Made by a program: the position numbers and the translations under genes
Assembly: GCA_034004605.1 (NCBI GenBank)
Contig: JAVEWJ010000003.1
Location: 1-64,000, forward strand
Direction: 5' to 3'
Source of the DNA: JAVEWJ01 sp034004605
GTDB taxonomy: Bacteria; Patescibacteriota; Gracilibacteria; UBA1369; LOWO2-01-FULL-3
DNA: 64,000 bases
The notes under the pieces: model-generated
Database searches by the model: none
Told to the model about the DNA's origin: nothing
The model's input: only the letters and a program-made list of their open reading frames with translations
Part shown: positions 35,436 to 42,800 of the stretch, piece after piece
How the letters are laid out: every line of letters starts with the position of its first letter
How positions within the stretch are numbered: position 1 is the stretch's first letter

Positions 35436-35981
35436 ATGGAATTTCTCAGTCAAAATAAAAAAATTCTTCTTTCCACACTATCGATTCTAGTCGTATCTGT
35501 AGCCATTTTGTTGCTTTTTGCAAGTACGGGTAAGGATGTAAAATCTTCGGGCCATGCTAGCGTATCCGGTAGCCACGGTGCGCAAAATCACGAAATTGAA
35601 ACCGTTTTATATAGTGACTATTTGAATGAGGATGAAAATGTGTGGTTTGTGACTGATGTTTCCGGAAAATATATCGATTTTTCCGATGATTATTTGAAAC
35701 TTATCGGAAGACCGGCCTCAGAATTGAAAGATTCTCTTCTTTTCTCTGATATTAACGCAAAAGATCTTCCGGCGATAATGTCCGAAAACTCAAAACTTCT
35801 TCTAAACGCAAATAAGGTAGAAGGTCTTGGGCCTTACCGAATAATGAAAAACGAATCCGAGGAAGTATTGGTAATATTTAAGGCGGTACCGATTTTAAAT
35901 ACGCAGAACAATAAAGTCTCCGAGATTGTATTCAGTGTGAAAGATATAAGCAAAATAGTGGAAGAGACCAAATTAAAATAG
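35436..35981 (+). CDS. Membrane-anchored PAS-domain protein
   Basis: 181 aa. One helix near the N-terminus (about residues 9-28), a Ser/Gly/His-rich linker (SSGHASVSGSHGAQNH), then a PAS-like fold (about 60-170; VWFVTDVSGKYIDFSDDYLKLIG, quoted as one region, and KAVPILNTQNNKVSEIVFSVKDIS). There is no output domain. By charge the PAS part is probably outside the membrane, with only a short basic N-terminus inside. Possibly a ligand- or redox-sensing subunit of another protein. Single gene. Confidence 0.7.
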   Translation: MEFLSQNKKILLSTLSILVVSVAILLLFASTGKDVKSSGHASVSGSHGAQNHEIETVLYSDYLNEDENVWFVTDVSGKYIDFSDDYLKLIGRPASELKDSLLFSDINAKDLPAIMSENSKLLLNANKVEGLGPYRIMKNESEEVLVIFKAVPILNTQNNKVSEIVFSVKDISKIVEETKLK

Positions 35982-36008
35982 GTTTTGTATATCGTTTTAT
36001 CCAATCAA

Positions 36009-36037
36009 TTGCGATTTTTAGAGGAGTCGGGTATTAT
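36009..36037 (+). promoter_or_regulatory. Putative promoter of leuS
   Basis: TTGCGA (36009-36014), 17-nt spacer, TATTAT (36032-36037). Leader about 22 nt. Confidence 0.55.
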
Positions 36038-36065
36038 CGCGTTGCAAAGAATTTAATTTTTTATT

Positions 36066-38486
36066 ATGGAAGAGAACAGATATTCTCCGCAGGAAACGGA
36101 GAAAAAATGGCAAGAAATATGGAAAAAAAAGGATTTTCATAACACGGATTTGAGCGAAAAAAAGAGAAAAAAATTTTATGGGCTTGTGATGTTTCCATAC
36201 CCTTCGGGAGATAAACTTCATCTAGGACATTGGTATAATTTTGGAATTGCGGATAGTGCATTTCGTTTTCAAAAAATGCAGGGGCAGAATGTGTTTGCTC
36301 CTTTCGGATTTGATAGTTTTGGACTTCCGGCTGAAAATTTTGCAATTAAAACGGGCGTTCACCCTGCAGATACTACTGAAGCCAATATTAAAGTAATGGA
36401 AAGGCAGATCGATGAAATCGGAGGAATGTATGATTTTGATAAAGAGGTCGTGACATCAAGACCCGATTATTATAAATGGACACAGTGGCTATTTTTACAA
36501 ATGTATAAAAATGGGCTTGCTTATCGAAAAAATGAGCCTGCAAACTGGTGTCCGGAGTGTCAAACAGTGCTTGCAAACGAGCAAGTGCAGGGCGGAAAAT
36601 GCGATCGTTGCGGAAGCGAAGTTACAAGAAAGATGCTGAATCAATGGGCTCTCAAACTTTCTTCTTATGCTGAAAAACTTTTGGACTACGAAGGGCTTGA
36701 TTGGCCGGAGAAAACCATAAAAATGCAACAAAACTGGATCGGAAAAAGTCATGGAGCTGAAATTGATTTCAGGCTTACAGACGGCGACGGCATTCTTACG
36801 GCTTATACTACAAGACCAGACACAATTTATAGTGTAACTTTCGTGTGCATAGCTCCGGAACATCCGCTTGTGGATGACCTTGTGAAAGGCACAAAATACG
36901 AAAAAGAGGTAAACGAGGTTCGTTCAAAAATAAATAAACAAACGCTTATAGAAAGGACTTCGGAAGGCGGAGAGGATAAGATTGGATGTTTTACAGGAAG
37001 ATATGTGGTAAACCCCGTGACAAAAGAGGAAATTCCCGTGTATATTGCAAATTTTGTTCTTATGTACGGTACCGGTGTGGTGATGGCTTGTGCGCATGAT
37101 CAAAGGGACTTTGAGTTTGCAAAAAAATATAATATTTCGCTTAGGTTTGTGATTTCCGAAAACGGAGAAAAAACCGATCCGAAAAATTTCGAGGGCGCTT
37201 ATACCGGTGACGGTGTGCTTTTCGATTCGGGTGATTTTAGTGGTATGAACAATCGAGAAGCGCTTCCCAAAATGGTTTCTTTTATGGAGGGACTTGGCTT
37301 TGGCAGGGCTACCGTAAATTACAAACTTCGAGATTGGCTTCTTTCAAGGCAGAGATATTGGGGTGCGCCGATTCCGATTGTGTACTGCGATAAATGCGGA
37401 GAGGTGCCGGTGGAGGAATCTTCCTTGCCGGTTGAACTTCCGAGAAATGTTGATTTTAAGCCTACAGGAGATGGAATGTCGCCTCTTGCAAAGTGTAGTG
37501 ATTTTGTGAATACAAAATGTCCGAAATGCGGAGGACCTGCCAAAAGAGAGGTGGATACAATGGATACATTCGTTTGTTCTTCATGGTATTATTTGAGGTA
37601 TCCTTGCAGTAAGATGACGGATAAGCCATTCGATAAAGATGTTCTTAAAAAATGGATGCCTGTGGATTTATATATCGGAGGCCCCGAGCACGCTTGTATG
37701 CACTTAATTTATGCGCGTTTTGTGAACCGTGTGCTTTTCGATTTGGGACTTATTGACCACAAGGAACCGTTTAAAAAACTGATTCACCAAGGAATGATCA
37801 CAAAAGATGGCGCAAAGATGAGTAAATCCAAGGGTAATACGGTAAGTCCCGATGAATTCGTGGCTAAGTACGGAAGCGATGTTCTTCGAATGTATTTGAT
37901 GTTTATGGGGCCATATAGCGACGGAGGAGATTGGAGCGATAAGGGAATTGTGGGAATAAGCCGTTTTCAGGATAGGTTTTTTAGAGTGATTGCTGATGAA
38001 AAAGAAGTGGTGGATATGAACGAAATGCACAGAAGTCTTCATAAACTAATCAAGAAAGTGAGCGAAGATATTGAGTCTTTTCATTTCAACACAGCCATTT
38101 CCGCACTTATGGAATTTGTAAATTTGGCAATGAAAAACGGGCTTGATAGAGCCTCAAAAAAAGTACTTGTTCAACTAATCGCGCCTCTTGCTCCGCATCT
38201 TGCTGAAGAATGTTTTTCGCTTATTGGTGAGGAAAAGAGTGTATTTGAAAGTGTTTGGCCGAAGTTTGATAAAAAACTTATTGTTGAATCAAAAGTAAAA
38301 CTTGGAGTACAGGTAAACGGAAAAGTGCGCGGTGAAATCGAGGTGGATATTGACGCTTCGAAGGAAGATGTACTTGAGTTGGCGAGGAGTCTTTCAAATG
38401 TGCAAAAGTATCTTGTACTTGGAGAAGTTGTAAAAGAAATTTTTGTTCCTGGAAAAGTTATCGGTTTTGTGGTGAAGGAAAAATAA
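36066..38486 (+). CDS. leuS: Leucyl-tRNA synthetase
   Basis: 806 aa class I aminoacyl-tRNA synthetase, complete. HIGH motif as KLHLGHWYNF (about residue 50), KMSKS in GAKMSKSKGNTVS (about 583). The CP1 editing domain is present (TTRPDTIYSVTF near 252; GTGVVMACAHDQRDFEFA near 335). Two zinc-knuckle-like Cys sets occur: CPEC/CDRC (about 165-186) and CDKC/CPKC (about 440-495). The anticodon-binding domain and C-terminal domain complete it. Bacterial type. Confidence 0.97.
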   Translation: MEENRYSPQETEKKWQEIWKKKDFHNTDLSEKKRKKFYGLVMFPYPSGDKLHLGHWYNFGIADSAFRFQKMQGQNVFAPFGFDSFGLPAENFAIKTGVHPADTTEANIKVMERQIDEIGGMYDFDKEVVTSRPDYYKWTQWLFLQMYKNGLAYRKNEPANWCPECQTVLANEQVQGGKCDRCGSEVTRKMLNQWALKLSSYAEKLLDYEGLDWPEKTIKMQQNWIGKSHGAEIDFRLTDGDGILTAYTTRPDTIYSVTFVCIAPEHPLVDDLVKGTKYEKEVNEVRSKINKQTLIERTSEGGEDKIGCFTGRYVVNPVTKEEIPVYIANFVLMYGTGVVMACAHDQRDFEFAKKYNISLRFVISENGEKTDPKNFEGAYTGDGVLFDSGDFSGMNNREALPKMVSFMEGLGFGRATVNYKLRDWLLSRQRYWGAPIPIVYCDKCGEVPVEESSLPVELPRNVDFKPTGDGMSPLAKCSDFVNTKCPKCGGPAKREVDTMDTFVCSSWYYLRYPCSKMTDKPFDKDVLKKWMPVDLYIGGPEHACMHLIYARFVNRVLFDLGLIDHKEPFKKLIHQGMITKDGAKMSKSKGNTVSPDEFVAKYGSDVLRMYLMFMGPYSDGGDWSDKGIVGISRFQDRFFRVIADEKEVVDMNEMHRSLHKLIKKVSEDIESFHFNTAISALMEFVNLAMKNGLDRASKKVLVQLIAPLAPHLAEECFSLIGEEKSVFESVWPKFDKKLIVESKVKLGVQVNGKVRGEIEVDIDASKEDVLELARSLSNVQKYLVLGEVVKEIFVPGKVIGFVVKEK

Positions 38487-38498
38487 TATTGCATGTTG

Positions 38499-38534
38499 AA
38501 AGGGAGCGTCCGGAAAAAGGCCGCTCCCTTTTTT
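38499..38534 (+). terminator. Terminator of leuS
   Basis: 10-bp stem AAAGGGAGCG/CGCTCCCTTT with a 13-nt loop that itself contains CCGG/GG pairing, followed by TTTT. It could act weakly on the opposite strand for the next gene. Confidence 0.85.
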
Positions 38535-38574
38535 GTTGTTCTTTGGGATCGAGGACGATCTTGGCCTTGAGGGG

Positions 38575-38922
38575 CTAGACGAACTCGATGTCCAGGAGTT
38601 CTTGCAGATGAACCAGGGCCGCCAGAACCACGATGTAATCGTGGCTCGAGATTGAGTTCGTGTCTTGCATAATTACTGCCTTGTGCAAGTCCACTCTACT
38701 CGCTAATGATGAGTCGTTCTCTATATACTCGTTCTGGAGGTGATACGCCACCTCATAGTACGAAAAGTAGAGAATCTCTGCACTCATCCTCTCTTGGTCA
38801 ACTTTAAGGGAGTCCTTCAAGATCTCCCACCAGAATACTTGCTCCTCTGCTGTCTCAGCAGACATGAATTTTATGAAAGTATCAGGGAAACTTTCATAAG
38901 CAACCACTTTGAGAATTCCCAC
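38575..38922 (-). CDS. Small hypothetical protein in an SD-bearing, GC-rich unit
   Basis: 115 aa, soluble, mostly helical by composition (many Glu, Leu, Tyr; EEQVFWWEILKDSLK, SYYEVAYHLQNEYIE). No family recognised. The frame is open from ATG 38973, but that ATG lies inside the -10 box of a good promoter. GTG 38922 has AAGGAGGT 4 nt upstream and is the proper start (MGILKVVAYESF). Codon use is much more GC-rich than in leuS or the sigma factor on either side, so recent transfer is likely. Confidence 0.75.
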   Translation of the reverse strand: MGILKVVAYESFPDTFIKFMSAETAEEQVFWWEILKDSLKVDQERMSAEILYFSYYEVAYHLQNEYIENDSSLASRVDLHKAVIMQDTNSISSHDYIVVLAALVHLQELLDIEFV

Positions 38923-38926
38923 CTTG

Positions 38927-38934
38927 ACCTCCTT
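38927..38934 (-). promoter_or_regulatory. Strong Shine-Dalgarno AAGGAGGT
   Basis: Minus strand, 4 nt before GTG 38922. It decides the start of this gene. Confidence 0.85.
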
Positions 38935-38971
38935 TTTTTCAGGGTGAGAGCGACTGTCAAAGAACTTAAAC

Positions 38972-38999
38972 ATTTTACAAGCTTCCGTGTTCTTGTCAA
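38972..38999 (-). promoter_or_regulatory. sigma70 promoter of the small GC-rich unit
   Basis: Minus strand TTGACA (38999-38994), 16-nt spacer, TAAAAT (38977-38972). Predicted leader about 43 nt containing the SD. Confidence 0.72.
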
Positions 39000-39099
39000 C
39001 CGCCCAACTGAGTCTTAAAGTAATTTTTTACGTTAATGTTTTTTTGAGCAATTTTATTTTCAAATATTTTTTTCGCAACCTTTTAAATATTTGGTGTTA

Positions 39100-39128
39100 T
39101 TGATAGTGTAAAGAAAAATATTTATCTA
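39100..39128 (+). promoter_or_regulatory. Possible promoter of sigma/macroglobulin operon
   Basis: TTGATA (39100-39105), 17-nt spacer, TATCTA (39123-39128). The -10 is poor and very near ATG 39135. An ECF-type promoter (for example around the CAACC at 39076-39080) is an alternative if the sigma factor controls itself. Confidence 0.3.
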
Positions 39129-39134
39129 ATTTAT

Positions 39135-39812
39135 ATGTTTCAAACAATCGCACTTAAAATCGTTTATTTCGGCCTTGTGAATCCCCTTTTGTGGTTTTCG
39201 GGTATTTTCTCACAAGAAGAAAAAACAAGTAGTTTTGATTTATCCGAAGAGGAACAAAAACAAATAATCGAGGAATTTAAGTTTAATAAAGAGGTCTTTG
39301 AGAAAATTTATAATGCATATTTTGAGATAATTTTCCGATTCCTTCTAAAAAGAAGCATGTCTTCCGAAATTGCCTACGATATTTTGGCCGATACATTTGA
39401 AAAAGCGTTTTTGAATTTCGATAAATTCAAATGGCAAGGATATTCGGTGAAGGTTTGGCTTTTTAGAATTGCGATAAACAGACTTAAAAATTATCGAAGA
39501 TCCAAATTAAATAAAGAAATTCGACCACTTTCGGAAGTTCCCGAAGGTATGGAAGGTATGTATACCGATGTAAAAGATGAATTAAAATTTCTGGATGAGG
39601 CACTTTTTAATGATAACGAGCTATCAAAACTATCAGATGCAATAGAGACTTTAAGTCCAAGACATAAGGAAATTGTATCTTTATATTATTTTTCCGATAT
39701 GTCTCAAAAGGAAATATCTTTATCCATAAATAAATCTGAGAGTGCGGTAAAAGCATCAATGCACCGTGCCATGGAAAATTTAAGAAGCATTTTAAATCCT
39801 AATTTATTATAA
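39135..39812 (+). CDS. ECF-type RNA polymerase sigma factor
   Basis: 225 aa sigma70-family factor of the extracytoplasmic function group. Region 2 is about residues 55-125 (YNAYFEIIFRFLLKRSMSSEIAYDILADTFEKAF region, with WLFRIAINRLKNYRR at its end). Region 4 is about 160-220 (LSPRHKEIVSLYYFSDMSQKEISLSINKSESAVKASMHRA region), with a helix-turn-helix. There is no region 3, as usual. An extra 50-residue N-terminus contains a hydrophobic stretch (IALKIVYFGLVNPLLWFSGIF), unusual for an ECF factor and possibly membrane-contacting. The stop is one base before the start of the macroglobulin gene, so the two are co-expressed. Confidence 0.9.
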   Translation: MFQTIALKIVYFGLVNPLLWFSGIFSQEEKTSSFDLSEEEQKQIIEEFKFNKEVFEKIYNAYFEIIFRFLLKRSMSSEIAYDILADTFEKAFLNFDKFKWQGYSVKVWLFRIAINRLKNYRRSKLNKEIRPLSEVPEGMEGMYTDVKDELKFLDEALFNDNELSKLSDAIETLSPRHKEIVSLYYFSDMSQKEISLSINKSESAVKASMHRAMENLRSILNPNLL

Positions 39813-39813
39813 A

Positions 39814-42800
39814 ATGAACAAAAATCGAAAAGTCGACAAACTCCCTGTCGAAAAAAGTAAAAGGTATCTTTGGGCTTACATAAGAGAAAAAGTGATGCAT
39901 AAAAAATCCGGATTTTTTGCAAACTTTTTTACTCCACTTAGATTATCAATAACCGGAGCGATGGCACTACTTCTTATCGTTGCCATTGTGCTTAATCAAA
40001 ATTTATCGTTTATAGAAATAATTAAGGGTACAGAAAATACCGCCTATGCAAATTTCACAATGGAGGCCGAGAAATCCGATTCACTCGGCGTTCTTAGCGA
40101 TTCTTCCTTTATTTTAAAATCTGATGCGGATTTATCCGAAACGGTGGTCGCTGAAAATTTGAAAGTAAACCCGGAAACAAAACTTTCTGTCGAAAAAATT
40201 GCAGAAGGAGAATATAAAGTCTCTCCAGCTACGAGCCTTATGCCGAATACCGTTTATAATTTTAAAATCGCTTCGGCACTTAAAAATTTCAGTTTTTCCT
40301 ATCAAATTAGGAATGAATTTATAGTGTCGTCCACAATTCCAGGTGATCAATCGGGATCTGTGCCTTTGGCAAGCGGAATTGAAATTAAATTTTCAAATGA
40401 GAATTTTGATATCAAAACTGCGGAAAGTTTTTTTGAAATCAGTCCGAGTGTAGTTGGAAGGTTTGAAAAACACGGAAAATCAATGGTATTTATTGCAAAA
40501 GGCGGGCTTAAACCTTCCACAATTTATACTGTTCGAGTAAAAAAAGGACTTCCACTTGTGGGAAGCGATATGACGCTTAAGGAAGAAAAAGTTTTTCAAT
40601 TTGAAACAGAGGCAAAGGATTCGTCAAATCGGGATTATTTGTTTTTTAGCGCAGATAATTTCGAGACAAAAACCGGAGTTGATTTGGCTGTAGGTGTATA
40701 CGGTGCAAACGATGAAACCGTTTCTTCAAAAATTGAGGTGTTTAAATTTGCAGATTCTTCCGCCTTTTTAGATGCCTTCAAAAAAATAAACGAGATTCCT
40801 TCCTGGTCTTATTCGTACAAACAAGCCTTTAGAACAGAAACAACCGGTCTTTCCAGCATGGGAGAGTATGAAGCTAAGGTAGATAAAATAAATTATTCGA
40901 ATTACCTTTATGTTCCCGATTTAAAACTTAAAAAAGGGTTTTATCTTTTGGAAATTAAAGATGAAAATCGTTCGCAGGCCCTTGTGCAAGTGACGGATTT
41001 GGCTGTATATACAAATGTAACTCTTACCGATACTCTTTTTTGGGCGATCAATCTTGCCGATGGCATGCCTTCAAAAAACGCAGAGATCAAGTCTTTGGAT
41101 ATGGGAAAAGAAGGACGCACCGACGAAAACGGGGTATATAAATTTACCACCCCTGATGATTTTAAAGAAGACTATAAAGATGCTAAAGTGAAATTTTTCA
41201 AGGCAGATGACTCGCTTGGAAACGAAATATATTTAGCTTTAATGCCTATTTCGAGCGATTATCGATACTATGATTATAATGTTGTCGCTTCTTTTGATAA
41301 ATCTATGTATTTGCCAAACGATAAAATGAATATATGGGGTTTTATCGAAAAGAAATCCGGTGAAAAAGTGCGAAGCCTTAATGTCGAGGTGAGATATAAT
41401 TACGAGACAATTGCGGATAATTTTGAAATAAATGTAGAGAATGGTTTTTTCAAGAGCGATTATGTTCTTAAAAATGCGCCTATCGGTTCTTATAATATCG
41501 ATTTTTACAACGGAGAAGATATCGTGGCTTCAAAATTTTTGGAAGTGACAAACTACATAAAACCGGCTTATGAAATCGTGGTGGAAAGCGATAGGAAAAA
41601 TTATTTTGCCGGGGAAAATATGGATGTTGAAATTAGTGCAAGGTATTTTGATGGCACTCCCGTGTCGTACGGCGAAGTCGAATACACAAAAGATTACAGA
41701 AAAGAAAGTCAAAAAATTGCTCTTGATGAACTTGGAAAGGCAAAAATTACGCTTAAAGCTGATAAAAATAATTCGGATGAAAATTCAAAATATTTTTATA
41801 TTAAAGATTACAACAATTACGAATTTTTCTCTCCAAAATCCGAAGAGACAAACATTTCCGGATCATTCAATGCAAATGTTTTCCGTTCAAAAGTGTATCT
41901 CACTGCAAAGAGTGAACATGAAAACAACATTGCTAAAATCGAGGTGCAAAGCAATTTTGTGGACTTGGACAAAGCGGATAAGGGAGGCGTTTTCGATTAT
42001 TATTCTTTCAAAGGGGAACCTACCAAAAATCAGACAATAAACGGAAAAATTACGAAGATTCGTTTTGAAAAATATCAAACCGGAGAACATTATGATTTCA
42101 TCAATAAAATCTCGGTTCCGGAATATTCATATACTCCGGTTGAGGAATTTTTGGAGAATTTTACGGTAAATAGCGATAGTGAGGGAAAGGCTTATTACGA
42201 ATTTGAAACGCAGGAAGACGGTTATTATGAGGTGATTTTAACTACTTATGATTCAGATAATAATGTAAGTAAAGTTTCTACTCATGTGTATGGAAATTTT
42301 CATAATCCAAACTACGATTTTCTTAATATTAAATTTGAAAAAGCCGATAATGAAAATAATGAGGTTTTGTTTACTTTAAACGAAAAAGTGAAGGCATTTG
42401 TGAGTAACGGTGAGATTAAATTCGAACCCAAAAATGGAGGGAAATTTTTATTTATCGAAAGTATGAACGGAATAAAAAAGGCTTTTGTGTCGGACTCAGC
42501 TGAAATGAATACCGTTTTCAGCGAGGACAAACTTCCGGGTTTTTATATTTCGGCCGTGTATTTTGACGGAACTGAGATGCGACAGGTGTATTCTGCACGA
42601 GCAAATTTCAATAAAGATGAGAAAAAACTAAATATTGAAATGACTTCAGATAAAGAAAGTTATTTGCCCGGTGATGATGTAACTTTGTATTTCAAGGTGA
42701 AAGACGAGGATGGTAAGGGCGTGTCCGCGAATTTGAATGTGAACGCAATCGATGAGGCTTATTATAAAATCGCTTATGACAATGTCTCCGACCCATTGGA

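Noticed and set aside
38923..38973. ATG start at 38973 for the small minus-strand gene
   Set aside because: The codon lies in the -10 box of the promoter, and GTG 38922 has a strong SD.
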